Positions 1-8,204 of a stretch of 64,000 bases of DNA are shown one piece after another. The notes beneath the pieces are model-generated. The model saw nothing but the letters and a program-made list of their open reading frames with translations, did no database searches and was not told the origin of the DNA. The translations under genes were made by a program, and so were the position numbers. Source of the stretch: Mesorhizobium sp. (GTDB lineage: Bacteria > Pseudomonadota > Alphaproteobacteria > Rhizobiales > Rhizobiaceae). The stretch spans positions 44,288 to 108,287 of the forward strand of contig JAPUFC010000021.1 of the NCBI GenBank assembly GCA_027492275.1, given 5' to 3'. Numbering within the stretch: position 1 is the first letter of the stretch; each line of letters starts with the position of its first letter.

Positions 1-19
1 GGTCGGGAAGGCCGGTCAT
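1..19 (-). CDS. possible 5' end of a divergent gene leaving the left edge
   Basis: On the minus strand an ATG at 17-19 is preceded by a purine-rich GGAGAG about eight bases upstream, which looks like a start site. Only six codons are inside the window, so no product can be proposed. The 150 bases between it and the next gene would then be a divergent promoter region; I see no convincing -35/-10 pair or palindrome there. Confidence 0.2.
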
Positions 20-169
20 GCTGCAGCTCTCCGCCAGGTTCGACCCAGACATTATTAATCCGGCTTATAGAGACTCACTCATATCGCTGATGCAAGGTTT
101 TTCGGCTGGCGCGGCCGTCCGTCCGCGCTAGGGTCGCCGTTCACGATGCCCTTTTCACAGGTTCCGACC

Positions 170-1210
170 ATGACCGACCAGCTTTCCGGGATCGATCCGC
201 AGACCTACGCGCCCTATCGCGATCCCCGCGACTACATCCTGTCATGGACGGACGAGATCTGGATCGACCTCGGCCTCGGACGGCTGGGCGAGCACTATTC
301 GACCGACATCAAGGTCCACACCGCCTATGGCGAGACCTACGATTTCGACCACGTGCTGATGAACAGCGTCCAGAAGATGAGCGCCTTCCCGAACGGCGGC
401 GGCGGCAGCGGCGAGGACGTCGTGTGGGAACAGCGCGGCGAGCGCGGCTTCATTTCCTCGCACCGCGTCTTCAAGACGGGAACGCATACCGGTTTCTGGA
501 CCTACGGTCCGCCGACGGGCAAGGACTGGGTGTCGCGCACGGTCGCGCATTGCCTGGTGCAGGACGGCAAGGTGGTCGAGGAATGGCTGGTGCGCGACGA
601 GTATGCCGTCCTCCAGTCGCTCGGTCTCGACCCGGAAACCATCGCCTGGGATCTGGCGACGGCCTCGCCGGTGACGGGCGAGACCGTCGATGTCGGCCGC
701 TCGGCGGCCTTTGCCGGCAGCTATCCCGATCCGACCGTCGAAGGGATTTCCGGCAGGCGTCCCGACCGCTACCGGGCGGAATGCGAGATGATCGGCGCGA
801 TGTTCGAGGACGTCTGGAACCGCCGCCTGTTCAACCGCGTGCCCGTCTATTGCGACCCGAAGGTTGTGTGTCACTCGGTGCGCATGCGCCGGGCGCAGAC
901 CGTGCCGGGCTATCAGCAGCAGGTCATCGACCTGCTCGCCGCCTTCCCGGACGGACGCGTCGAACTGCGCGACCTGGTGGTGAACGAATCGCCCGACCTC
1001 GGCCTGCGCATCGCCGCCATCTGGACCATGCATGCGACCTATTCGGGCGTGCCGCTCTACGGCAAGCCGACGCGCATGCCGGTCAAGATCATGGGTGCTT
1101 CTCACTTTGAGCTGCGCAACGGCAAGATCCTGCGGGAATGGCGCATCTACGACGAGATCGCGGTGATGACGCAGATCGCCCGCGCCCGCCAGCAACAGGC
1201 AGGCGGATGA
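170..1210 (+). CDS. SnoaL-like / NTF2-fold protein with two tandem domains
   Basis: The 346-residue protein appears to hold two SnoaL-like (NTF2-superfamily) units, roughly residues 20-150 and 195-340. Both halves show the family pattern: a helical start, then a WE/WR-containing strand near the end (EEWLVRDEYAV in the first, LREWRIYDEIAV in the second). Members act as ester cyclases, isomerases or small-molecule binding proteins; no reaction can be assigned. I prefer the ATG at 170 (MTDQL) with AGG eight bases upstream over the in-frame ATG at 146. The stop overlaps the start of the next gene by four bases, so the two are translationally coupled. Together with the hydrolase it forms a two-gene unit just upstream of a sugar-type ABC importer, hinting at processing of the imported compound. 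Confidence 0.75.
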   Translation: MTDQLSGIDPQTYAPYRDPRDYILSWTDEIWIDLGLGRLGEHYSTDIKVHTAYGETYDFDHVLMNSVQKMSAFPNGGGGSGEDVVWEQRGERGFISSHRVFKTGTHTGFWTYGPPTGKDWVSRTVAHCLVQDGKVVEEWLVRDEYAVLQSLGLDPETIAWDLATASPVTGETVDVGRSAAFAGSYPDPTVEGISGRRPDRYRAECEMIGAMFEDVWNRRLFNRVPVYCDPKVVCHSVRMRRAQTVPGYQQQVIDLLAAFPDGRVELRDLVVNESPDLGLRIAAIWTMHATYSGVPLYGKPTRMPVKIMGASHFELRNGKILREWRIYDEIAVMTQIARARQQQAGG

Positions 1211-1923
1211 CCGCCGCGCCCGTCGTCGCCATCGGCGGAACGCTGTGCGATGACCGGCTCTGGCGGGACTGCTTCGAGCAACCATCCCCGCTCCTCGTCG
1301 TCGCCGGCAAGCTGCCGTCCGGCGCGGTCGCGCGAAGCGACCGCATGGATTCCTACGCGGGCGAACTGCTGGCTGCCTTGCCGCCGCGCTTTTCGCTTAT
1401 CGGCTTCTCGCTCGGAGGATTGATCGCGCTGGAGCTCGCCGCGCAGGCGCCCGAACGGATCGCGGCGCTCGCGCTGATTTGCGCCGGAGCCGGCCCCGAA
1501 ACGCCGGAAGGCGCGGTCTCGCGGCGTCAGGGCGAGGCGCGCGCCGCCGCGCTGGGCATGACCCGCCATGTGCGGCAGGACCTTTTGCTACGCTACCATC
1601 TGGGTTCGGGCGTTGACGAGGCCGCCGTGGAGCAGATGGCCGAGAGGGTCGGCCTGCCGCTTTACCGTCGACAGAACGATCTCGCCATCAGCCGCGCCGA
1701 CAGCCGTCCGCGCCTGTCCGGCATGCGCTTTCCGGTGCGGCTGGTGGCCGGCGGCGACGATGCGCTGTGTCCTCCCGCGCGGCATGAGGAGATGGCCCGC
1801 TTGATCCCCGAGGCGACCGTGACGGTGGCGGAGGGGTGCGGACACATGGTGCCGCTGGAGCAGCCTGAAAGTGTCAGGACTCTGCTCGACTTCCTCACGA
1901 TGCGTCCGGACCGTCGGCATTAA
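1207..1923 (+). CDS. alpha/beta hydrolase
   Basis: This 238-residue alpha/beta-hydrolase-fold protein has the nucleophile elbow GFSLGG (serine at about residue 68), a late acid region (VAGGDDALCPP) and a catalytic histidine near the end (GCGHMVPLEQPE). It is a compact esterase or lactonase-like member without obvious lid expansions. The ATG at 1207 overlaps the upstream stop in an ATGA arrangement; a longer in-frame ATG at 1138 lies wholly inside the SnoaL-like gene and is unlikely. The substrate is unknown. Partnership with a SnoaL-like protein and an adjacent importer suggests a small catabolic unit, which is inference only. Confidence 0.8.
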   Translation: MTAAPVVAIGGTLCDDRLWRDCFEQPSPLLVVAGKLPSGAVARSDRMDSYAGELLAALPPRFSLIGFSLGGLIALELAAQAPERIAALALICAGAGPETPEGAVSRRQGEARAAALGMTRHVRQDLLLRYHLGSGVDEAAVEQMAERVGLPLYRRQNDLAISRADSRPRLSGMRFPVRLVAGGDDALCPPARHEEMARLIPEATVTVAEGCGHMVPLEQPESVRTLLDFLTMRPDRRH

Positions 1924-1939
1924 TCTCGCGAATAGGGGT

Positions 1940-1951
1940 GCATTCGAATGC
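1940..1951. promoter_or_regulatory. 12-bp palindromic operator, copy 1
   Basis: GCATTCGAATGC is a perfect 12-bp palindrome with a central CG, the hallmark of LacI-family operators. An identical copy starts 58 bases downstream. It lies just after the hydrolase stop and upstream of the ABC importer; the LacI-family gene at 6201-7271 is the obvious candidate regulator (inference). Confidence 0.7.
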
Positions 1952-1971
1952 TTAATACTCCTGCGGTTTCC

Positions 1972-2000
1972 TTGACTCATACGGGCGACGAATGGATGCA
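1972..2000 (+). promoter_or_regulatory. candidate promoter of the ABC importer operon
   Basis: TTGACT at 1972-1977 is a good -35 match. A 17-base spacer leads to GATGCA at 1995-2000, a weak -10 that runs into the second palindrome. A repressor bound at 1998-2009 would cover the -10 and start of transcription, and could loop to the copy at 1940-1951. Confidence 0.35.
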
Positions 2001-2009
2001 TTCGAATGC
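1998..2009. promoter_or_regulatory. 12-bp palindromic operator, copy 2
   Basis: Second perfect copy of GCATTCGAATGC, identical to the one at 1940-1951. An ATG formally in frame with the binding-protein gene (2006) lies inside this palindrome, which argues that translation really begins further downstream. Confidence 0.7.
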
Positions 2010-2068
2010 CTAAGCTAAATTCATCCGGCCAGCCACGGGGAATGGCCGCGCAAAACGGGAGCAGAGCC

Positions 2069-3394
2069 TTGCGAATTTCACGACGAGTCTTCCTGGGCAG
2101 TTCGGCTGCCGCCTCCATGATCGCCATGACCGGGCGCGGTTTCGCGCAGTCGACCCCCTATGCGCTGAAGCCCGGCAAGCCCTATGCGGGCACCACCGTC
2201 AACGTGATGCTGCCGAACGCGGGCCAGTACCGGGCGCAGAAGAAGCGGCTCGCCGAGCTCGAGGAGCTGACGGGCATCACCGCCGTCCACAACTACGTTC
2301 CCTATGGCCAGTTGCTCGACAAGATCACCGCCGAGGCGATGGCCGGCAGCGACGCCTACGATCTGGTCACCTATCAGGACACCTGGGGCCCGTCGCTGTC
2401 GCCCTACCTGGAGCCGCTGGACGCGATGGTGGCCGCCGACAAGTTCGACATGAGCGACTATCCGCAGGTGTTCGTCGACTGCTCGGCCTACAAGGGCACG
2501 CTCTACGGCCTGCCGGTGCGCGGGCAGGCGCAGCTTCTGTTCTACCGCAAGGATCTGTTCGAGCAGGCCGGCGTGCAGCCGCCCAAGACGATGGCGGAGC
2601 TGGTCACCGCCGCCAAGGCCGTGCAGGACAAGACGGGCGTGGCCGGCATCGCCATGGACTACGGCAAGGGCAACGGCTTCCAGAACCTGTTCTCGTGGAT
2701 GAACTTCATGTACGGCCACGAGGCCTCGCTGCTCGACGCGCAGAGCAAGGTCGCCTTCAACGACGAGAAGGGCATCGCCGCCACCACCGAATATCTGGCG
2801 CCGCTGCTCACCCACAAGGTCGCCAATCCCGGCTCCATCCAGTTCGTCGAGGGCGACAAGGTCTCCTCCTTCGCCCAGGGCAACAGCGCCATGGTCATGG
2901 TGTGGTGGTGGGGGTACTCGACACTGATCGGCCCGCGCTCCACGCTGAAGCCGGAGCAGGTCGGCTTCGTCGCGGTTCCCGGCTTCGACAACGGCACCAA
3001 GTCGGCCATCGGCCAGTGCATGCCGTTCGCCATATCCAAGCTGTCGAAGAAGAAGGAGGCGGCCTTCGAGGTCCTCAAGTGGATGGCCAATCCCGACCTG
3101 GAGGTCGCCGTCGCGACGGACAAGTCGGACCCGGACACCAACGAGATCATCGTGGTGCACAATTCCAGCCTGCAGAACGCCGAGGTCAACAAGGCCAATA
3201 ACGGCCTTCAGGCCGTGGGCTACGAGAGCCTGCAGGTGGCGCGCGCCATGCCGATGATGAAGACCTGGCCGCAGGCCGCCTCGGTGCTGGAAGCCACCAT
3301 CTCCGACCTGGCCGCCAAGGGCGGAGACGTGAAGGCGGCGCTGGACGCGGCCGCCACGCAGGTCCAACGTATCGTCGACCGTTCTCCGGAATAG
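2069..3394 (+). CDS. ABC transporter substrate-binding protein (carbohydrate type, Tat-exported)
   Basis: This is an extracellular solute-binding protein of the sugar (cluster B / family 1) class, about 440 residues. It begins with a twin-arginine signal (SRRVFLGSSAA) followed by a hydrophobic stretch ending near GFA-QS, so it should be exported folded by Tat. I choose the TTG at 2069 because GGGAG lies seven bases upstream and it gives a short, typical Tat leader; ATGs at 2006 and 2042 are in frame, but the first sits inside an operator. The downstream permeases and ATPase complete an importer. The ligand is probably a sugar, polyol or related compound, judged from the family only. Expression is probably repressed through the two GCATTCGAATGC palindromes. 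Confidence 0.9.
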   Translation: MRISRRVFLGSSAAASMIAMTGRGFAQSTPYALKPGKPYAGTTVNVMLPNAGQYRAQKKRLAELEELTGITAVHNYVPYGQLLDKITAEAMAGSDAYDLVTYQDTWGPSLSPYLEPLDAMVAADKFDMSDYPQVFVDCSAYKGTLYGLPVRGQAQLLFYRKDLFEQAGVQPPKTMAELVTAAKAVQDKTGVAGIAMDYGKGNGFQNLFSWMNFMYGHEASLLDAQSKVAFNDEKGIAATTEYLAPLLTHKVANPGSIQFVEGDKVSSFAQGNSAMVMVWWWGYSTLIGPRSTLKPEQVGFVAVPGFDNGTKSAIGQCMPFAISKLSKKKEAAFEVLKWMANPDLEVAVATDKSDPDTNEIIVVHNSSLQNAEVNKANNGLQAVGYESLQVARAMPMMKTWPQAASVLEATISDLAAKGGDVKAALDAAATQVQRIVDRSPE

Positions 3395-3406
3395 CTGGGC
3401 GTCGCC

Positions 3407-4282
3407 ATGAACGACTCGACACTCAAGTGGGGGCTGCTGGCCCCCGCCTTCCTGATCGCGGCAGTCGTCCTGATCTACCCGATCGCGCAGTCGTTCTGGT
3501 ATTCGCTGCATGACTGGAACCTGTCGCAGAGCCCGGAACTCGGGCCCTTCGTCGGGTTCGAGAACTATCTGCGCCTGCTCACCGCCGATCCCGAGTTCTG
3601 GGAAAGCGCCCGCGTGTCGGCGGTGTTCTCCTTCTTCTCGGTGACGGTGACGATCACCCTGGCGATGGCCCTGGCGGTGCTTCTGCAGGGCGGCAGCCGG
3701 CTCGAGGTCGGCGTCCGCTCCATCCTGGTGCTGGCCTTCTCCATGTCACCGGCGCTGGTCGGCATCTCCTGGCGCTTCCTGCTCAGCCCCGAATTCGGCG
3801 CCGCCGACGCGCTCATCAAATGGGCCGTCCCCGCCTGGCGCAACGTGCCGATCCTGGCCGACGAGACCACGGCCATGATCGCCCTGGTGCTGGTCGACGC
3901 CTGGCACTGGGTGCCCTATTTCATGCTGGTGTTCATCGGCGCCATGGCCTCGCTGCCGCAGGAGACCATCGAGGCCGCGCAGGTCGACGGCGCGCGGCGC
4001 GGCCGTATCTTCTTCGGCATCGTGCTGCCGCAACTGAAGTCCGTGCTGGGCATCGCGATCCTGCTCAAGACGATCTTCTCCATCAAGATGCTGGAACAGG
4101 TCATCACCATGACCAAGGGAGGTCCCGGCACGTCGACGGCGACCGTGCCGTTCCGGGTCTACGAGACGGCCTTCCGCTGGTACGATTTCGGCTACGCGGC
4201 CGCCATGGCCTACTTCCTCGCCTTCGTCATGCTGATCCTCGCCTTCGTCTATTCCCACTTCGTGCTGCGAGAGAAGAGATGA
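3407..4282 (+). CDS. ABC transporter permease, MalF/UgpA-like
   Basis: Integral membrane permease of 291 residues with about six transmembrane segments and the family coupling loop (EAAQVDGARRGRIFFGIVLPQL, which contains the conserved EAA-x3-G pattern). It forms the translocation channel with the next gene product. It starts 12 bases after the binding-protein stop and overlaps the next start by four bases, so it is in the same operon. Confidence 0.93.
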   Translation: MNDSTLKWGLLAPAFLIAAVVLIYPIAQSFWYSLHDWNLSQSPELGPFVGFENYLRLLTADPEFWESARVSAVFSFFSVTVTITLAMALAVLLQGGSRLEVGVRSILVLAFSMSPALVGISWRFLLSPEFGAADALIKWAVPAWRNVPILADETTAMIALVLVDAWHWVPYFMLVFIGAMASLPQETIEAAQVDGARRGRIFFGIVLPQLKSVLGIAILLKTIFSIKMLEQVITMTKGGPGTSTATVPFRVYETAFRWYDFGYAAAMAYFLAFVMLILAFVYSHFVLREKR

Positions 4283-5145
4283 GCGACGCGTCCCCGGCTT
4301 CCAACGCCACCAAGGCGAGACGGCGGCATCGCAAGCAGATGCTCGCGTCGACGCTCCGCGTCCTGCTGATCCTGGTGGTGGCCTTCCTGTGGCTCGCCCC
4401 GGTGGCCTGGATCGCCGCGACCGCCTTCAAGGCGCCGCGCGACGTGCTGTCGCTGGATATCCTCTTCACGCCGACGCTGCAGAATTTCGTCACCGCCTTC
4501 GGGCCGAACTACCAGCTCGGCAACCGCCTGATGAACAGCACCATCGTGACGATAGGCACGCTGCTGATCTGCATTCCCGTGTCGACGGCGGCCGCCTATG
4601 CGCTGTCGCGCTTCCGCTTTCCCGGCGGGATGGCATGGCAGCTCGGGCTGCTGGCCACGCAGTTCGTGCCGGCGGTGATGATCATCATCCCGCTCTACGT
4701 CGTGCTGCGCTCCGCCGGCATGCTCGACACGCCCGCGTCGCTGATCATCGTCAACCTGTCGGTGCTGATCCCCTACGCGATCTGGATGATCAAGGGCTTC
4801 ATGGACGCGCTGCCGATGGACATGGAGGAGGCCGCCATGACCGACGGCGCGACGCGCTTCCGCGCGCTGCGCGACGTCGTGGTGCCGGTCGCCATGCCGG
4901 GCATCGTCACCGCGACGATCTTCTGCTTCGTGGTGGCGTGGAACGAGTTCTTCTTCGCGCTGATCCTGTCGCGCAACGAGGCGGTGACGCTGCCGGTGTC
5001 CCTGATGAGCGCCCGCACGGACCGGGGCGACGCCTGGGAGATCATGGCGGTGATCGGCCTGACGATCATGATCCCGATGATGCTGATTTCCAAGCTGGTC
5101 CAGAGGCACTTCCTGAAGGGCCTGGTCTCCGGCGCAGTGAGGTAG
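4279..5145 (+). CDS. ABC transporter permease, MalG/UgpE-like
   Basis: Second permease, 288 residues, beginning at the ATG at 4279 that overlaps the upstream stop. It has a basic N-terminus, six hydrophobic segments and the EAA loop (EEAAMTDGATRFRALRDVVVP). A longer open frame reaching back to 3820 is a reading artefact over the first permease. It pairs with the upstream permease and is energised by the ATPase encoded four bases downstream. Confidence 0.93.
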   Translation: MSDASPASNATKARRRHRKQMLASTLRVLLILVVAFLWLAPVAWIAATAFKAPRDVLSLDILFTPTLQNFVTAFGPNYQLGNRLMNSTIVTIGTLLICIPVSTAAAYALSRFRFPGGMAWQLGLLATQFVPAVMIIIPLYVVLRSAGMLDTPASLIIVNLSVLIPYAIWMIKGFMDALPMDMEEAAMTDGATRFRALRDVVVPVAMPGIVTATIFCFVVAWNEFFFALILSRNEAVTLPVSLMSARTDRGDAWEIMAVIGLTIMIPMMLISKLVQRHFLKGLVSGAVR

Positions 5146-5148
5146 GTT

Positions 5149-6204
5149 ATGGCTTCTGTTGATCTTGTCGACATCTGCAAGAAATTCGGCCCCGTCGTCA
5201 GCGTCGACAAGCAGTCGCTGAGCGTGAAGGACGGCGAGTTCATGGTTTTCCTCGGCCCCTCGGGCTGCGGCAAGACCACGACGATGCGCATGATCGCCGG
5301 CCTGGTCGAACCGACGGAGGGCTCGGTGCTGATCGGCGGCCAGGACGTGACCTACGACCAGCCGCGCGAGCGCGACGTGGCCATGGTGTTCCAGAATTAC
5401 GGCCTCTATCCGCACATGACGGTGGCCGACAACATCGCCTATCCGCTCAAGGTGCGCGGCGTGGCGAAGGCCGACCGCGACCGGCAGGTGCGCGAGGTAG
5501 CGGCGAAGGTGGAGCTCGCGCCGCTGCTCGACCGGCGCCCCAGCGCGCTGTCCGGCGGCCAGCGCCAGCGCGTCGCGCTGGCCCGCGCCATCGTGCGCCG
5601 GCCCAAGGTGTTCCTGATGGACGAGCCGCTGTCCAACCTCGACGCGCAGCTTCGGGTCACCATGCGCGCCGAGATCAAGCATCTCCAGAACGAACTGGGC
5701 ATCACGACCATCTACGTCACGCACGACCAGATCGAGGCGCTCACCCTGGCCGACCGCATCGTCGTCATGAACAAGGGCGTGATCCAGCAGACGGGCACGC
5801 CCGAGGAGATCTACAACGCGCCCGCCAACCTGTTCGTCGCGGGTTTCATCGGCTCGCCGGCGATGAATCTCATCAAGGGCTCCCTGCGCGGCGGCACGTT
5901 CACCGCGCCCGGCCTTTCCTTGCCGCTGCCGGGCCGTGCGGGCGCCACGCGCGACGACGTGGTGCTCGGCGTGCGGCCGGAAGACATGACGGTCGCCGGG
6001 GAGGGGGCCGCCACCATATCCGGCCCGATCTACGCGACGGAAATGACCGGCGACGCGGTGCTGGTCACCATCGCCGTCGGCAGCCAGCGGCTCTGCGCCC
6101 GCGGCGACCGGCACTTCCGCGGCAAGATCAACGATGCGGTCGCCCTGTCGCCGAACCTCGACTACGTCCACCTGTTCGACGGAGCGACGGGCGAGCGCAT
6201 CTAG
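5149..6204 (+). CDS. ABC transporter ATP-binding protein, UgpC/MalK family
   Basis: The 351-residue ATPase has Walker A GPSGCGKTTT, the signature LSGGQRQR, Walker B VFLMDEPLSNLDAQ and the switch histidine in YVTHDQIEA. The C-terminal hundred residues form the TOBE/OB regulatory region typical of MalK/UgpC-like subunits (GVRPEDM). It powers the adjacent importer. Its TAG stop overlaps by three bases the stop of the convergent repressor gene, leaving no room for a separate terminator. Confidence 0.95.
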   Translation: MASVDLVDICKKFGPVVSVDKQSLSVKDGEFMVFLGPSGCGKTTTMRMIAGLVEPTEGSVLIGGQDVTYDQPRERDVAMVFQNYGLYPHMTVADNIAYPLKVRGVAKADRDRQVREVAAKVELAPLLDRRPSALSGGQRQRVALARAIVRRPKVFLMDEPLSNLDAQLRVTMRAEIKHLQNELGITTIYVTHDQIEALTLADRIVVMNKGVIQQTGTPEEIYNAPANLFVAGFIGSPAMNLIKGSLRGGTFTAPGLSLPLPGRAGATRDDVVLGVRPEDMTVAGEGAATISGPIYATEMTGDAVLVTIAVGSQRLCARGDRHFRGKINDAVALSPNLDYVHLFDGATGERI

Positions 6205-7271
6205 GCGGGGTCAGCACCTTCCGCCACCAGTCTGGCGGAGTGTCTGTGCATGATTTCCCCCGGCACGAGCAGGCGGCGCGCCGGAGCGTCGGGATCGGCG
6301 ATCCTGTCCAGGAGAAGCTCGACCGCCCGCGCCGCCATGGCGACGATGGGCTGGCGGACGGTGGTCAGCTCGTAGGCCGGCCGCGCCGCTTCCTCGATAT
6401 CGTCGAAACCCGTGACGGAGATGTCGTCCGGCACGCTCCATCCGAGATCGAAGCGGCACGCGTCCATGACGCCGAGCGCGAGCTGGTCGTTGGCGCAGAA
6501 CACGGCATCGGGCTTGCCGCGACCGCGCACGAGCTGCGCGAAGGCGGCCCTGCCGCCCGCATAGGAGAAATCCGGCGTCTGCGCCACGGCCGACGACAGG
6601 CCCCGCCGCGCCAGCTCGTCCACGAACGCCGTCACCCGAAGGCTGCTGACGGGCGCATTTTCAGGGCCGGCGATGCAGACGATGTCGTGATGGCCGGCGC
6701 GGTGGAACCCGGCCGCGAGGCGGCGCGAGGCGGCGGCATGGTCGAGCGTCACGTAGTCGATCCTCGGAGCCTCGACGGCACGGTTGAAGAAGACGATCGG
6801 GAGGCCGTGCGCGGTGAACCTGGCCAAGTCGCCGGGGTCCATCTCCGCGCAGCAGATGAGGCCGTCGAGCGGATACTCCAGCGTCTGCTGCAGGACCGTG
6901 CCGATGGTCGAATCGTTCTCGATGGTCTGCAGGATCAGTCCGATGCCCGTGCGGCGCAGCGCATCGCCCAGGGCGTAGATCAGTCCGGGATTGTTGTGCA
7001 GCGTGAACTCCGTCGTGATGACGGACACCATATGGGAGCGCTGCGTGATCAGGGATCGTGCGAGCGCGTTGCGCGTGTAGCCGAGCTCGGCCGCGATCCT
7101 CAGAACCCGTTCCCGCGTCTCGGCCGAGATCGCCGCGTCGCCCTTGAGACAACGCGACACGGTCGGCTGCGATACGCCGGCCGCCCGGGCGACATCGTAG
7201 GAGGTGGCCCGCTTTTTTCTGACGAGATGGTTCTTGAGCAAGATCTGTCCACGGCCGGTTGTGCCGGCCAT
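6201..7271 (-). CDS. LacI-family transcriptional regulator
   Basis: A LacI/PurR-family repressor of about 356 residues. The N-terminal helix-turn-helix and hinge are clear (TSYDVARAAGVSQPTVSRCL, then ELGYTRNALARSL), followed by a periplasmic-binding-protein-like effector domain. The ATG at 7271 gives a 20-residue leader; a TTG some 17 codons in, preceded by GGACAG, is also possible. It converges on the ABC importer operon. Its likely targets are the two CG-centred palindromes at 1940-1951 and 1998-2009, with the imported compound or a derivative as inducer (inference from position and family). Confidence 0.92.
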   Translation of the reverse strand: MAGTTGRGQILLKNHLVRKKRATSYDVARAAGVSQPTVSRCLKGDAAISAETRERVLRIAAELGYTRNALARSLITQRSHMVSVITTEFTLHNNPGLIYALGDALRRTGIGLILQTIENDSTIGTVLQQTLEYPLDGLICCAEMDPGDLARFTAHGLPIVFFNRAVEAPRIDYVTLDHAAASRRLAAGFHRAGHHDIVCIAGPENAPVSSLRVTAFVDELARRGLSSAVAQTPDFSYAGGRAAFAQLVRGRGKPDAVFCANDQLALGVMDACRFDLGWSVPDDISVTGFDDIEEAARPAYELTTVRQPIVAMAARAVELLLDRIADPDAPARRLLVPGEIMHRHSARLVAEGADPA

Positions 7272-7338
7272 ACGATCTGGCCGGCATCGAGTGCGGACAC
7301 TAGCAGAAATTCTTGCCTTGGCGGAACTCGGCCGCGGC

Positions 7339-7360
7339 GCCGCAGGGGTCTCCCTGCGGC
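7339..7360 (-). terminator. stem-loop downstream of the stress-protein gene
   Basis: GCCGCAGGG and CCCTGCGGC form a perfect nine-base-pair stem around a GTCT loop, 13 bases after the minus-strand gene that ends at 7373. There is no T-run on either side, so intrinsic termination is uncertain. Confidence 0.4.
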
Positions 7361-7372
7361 ACCCACCGGAAA

Positions 7373-7861
7373 TCAGGCGAGGTCGACCTTCGCGACCTCG
7401 TCCCGGGCTTCCTTCTTGGGATCGGCGCCGAGCATCATCTTGATGCCGGCGAACAGGCTCGAGGCATCGGCCCAAACCTGCCCCTGGTCGGGATCGAGTC
7501 GCAGAAGCGCCAGTTTCGGGTCCGTCTTGCCGCCCTCATACCAGGCCGCGACATGCGCATTCCACAGCCGGTCCACGACCAGCCTGTCCGTGTCGACGCC
7601 AAGGTTGCCATGCACGGCCGCGAACAGGTCGTGATCCTTGGATGCGAAGGTCGCCACGGCGCGCGCCGAGCCGTCCACACGGCGGACGAGTTCGTTGTCC
7701 TTCGTGGTGAAGAACCAGATCGGCCCGCCTTCGTCACGCTCCAGCAGCGCGGTCATCGGGCGCGTGTGACTCTCGCGCACGCCGTCTATGCCGAGCATCA
7801 TGGTCATGTCGGACTTGAGCGCTTTCCAGAACTTGGCTTCGAGTTCGGCCGGGTTGGACAT
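7373..7861 (-). CDS. pyridoxamine 5'-phosphate oxidase-fold protein (general stress protein 26 type)
   Basis: A 162-residue split-barrel flavin-binding protein resembling general stress protein 26. Visible family features are MTALLERDEGGPIWFFTTKD, where the conserved aromatic-rich strand follows the charged turn, and RAVATFASKDHDLFAAVHG. Such proteins bind FMN, FAD or F420-like cofactors; the substrate is usually unknown. The ATG at 7861 has AGGAGG five bases upstream, so the seven extra in-frame codons above it are not used. Confidence 0.85.
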   Translation of the reverse strand: MSNPAELEAKFWKALKSDMTMMLGIDGVRESHTRPMTALLERDEGGPIWFFTTKDNELVRRVDGSARAVATFASKDHDLFAAVHGNLGVDTDRLVVDRLWNAHVAAWYEGGKTDPKLALLRLDPDQGQVWADASSLFAGIKMMLGADPKKEARDEVAKVDLA

Positions 7862-7980
7862 GGTGCCTCCTGTTGACTGCACCGCTAAACGTGAGCCCTG
7901 TGCATGCGTTCCATCGCGCCAAGGAACCTATCTGGCTCAGAAGTTTTGTTGTCCCATCCAACCGGATGTGGGTTTGCACC

Positions 7981-8160
7981 ATGACGACACCGGACCCACC
8001 GCCGGAAGAGGCGAAGGTCAGCCTTGCCCGGTCCATCGCGGCCGAGACGGGCATCACGGAGACACAGGCGCTGATCCTGATCGAGATGCTCGGGACGGAC
8101 CGCTGGTCGCTGCTGCGCGAGGCCCGCATCCTGCGCAACCTGACCGGCAACGCGCGTTGA
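7981..8160 (+). CDS. small hypothetical protein (59 aa)
   Basis: A short ORF with coding-like composition, giving an acidic-to-amphipathic helical protein (TETQALILIEMLGTDRWSLLREARILR). I do not recognise the family. The start could be the ATG at 7966 or 7981; neither has a strong ribosome binding site. Orientation is divergent from the stress protein and convergent with the OmpA-like gene. A small helical protein is more likely than an accident because the third-position GC bias matches the neighbours. Confidence 0.5.
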   Translation: MTTPDPPPEEAKVSLARSIAAETGITETQALILIEMLGTDRWSLLREARILRNLTGNAR

Positions 8161-8204
8161 GCCGGCAGGCCGTGCAGAAAGCCGCCATCCCGGCGCTCGC
8201 TCGT

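Noticed and set aside
4249..6171. 640-codon open frame on the minus strand
   Set aside because: Lies over the second permease and the ATPase; its translation is His/Asp/Arg-rich with no recognisable fold.
7919..7945. Stress-sigma (EcfG-type) promoter starting at GGAACC near 7923
   Set aside because: The GGAAC is present but the nearest GTT lies about three bases too far for the 16-17 base spacer.
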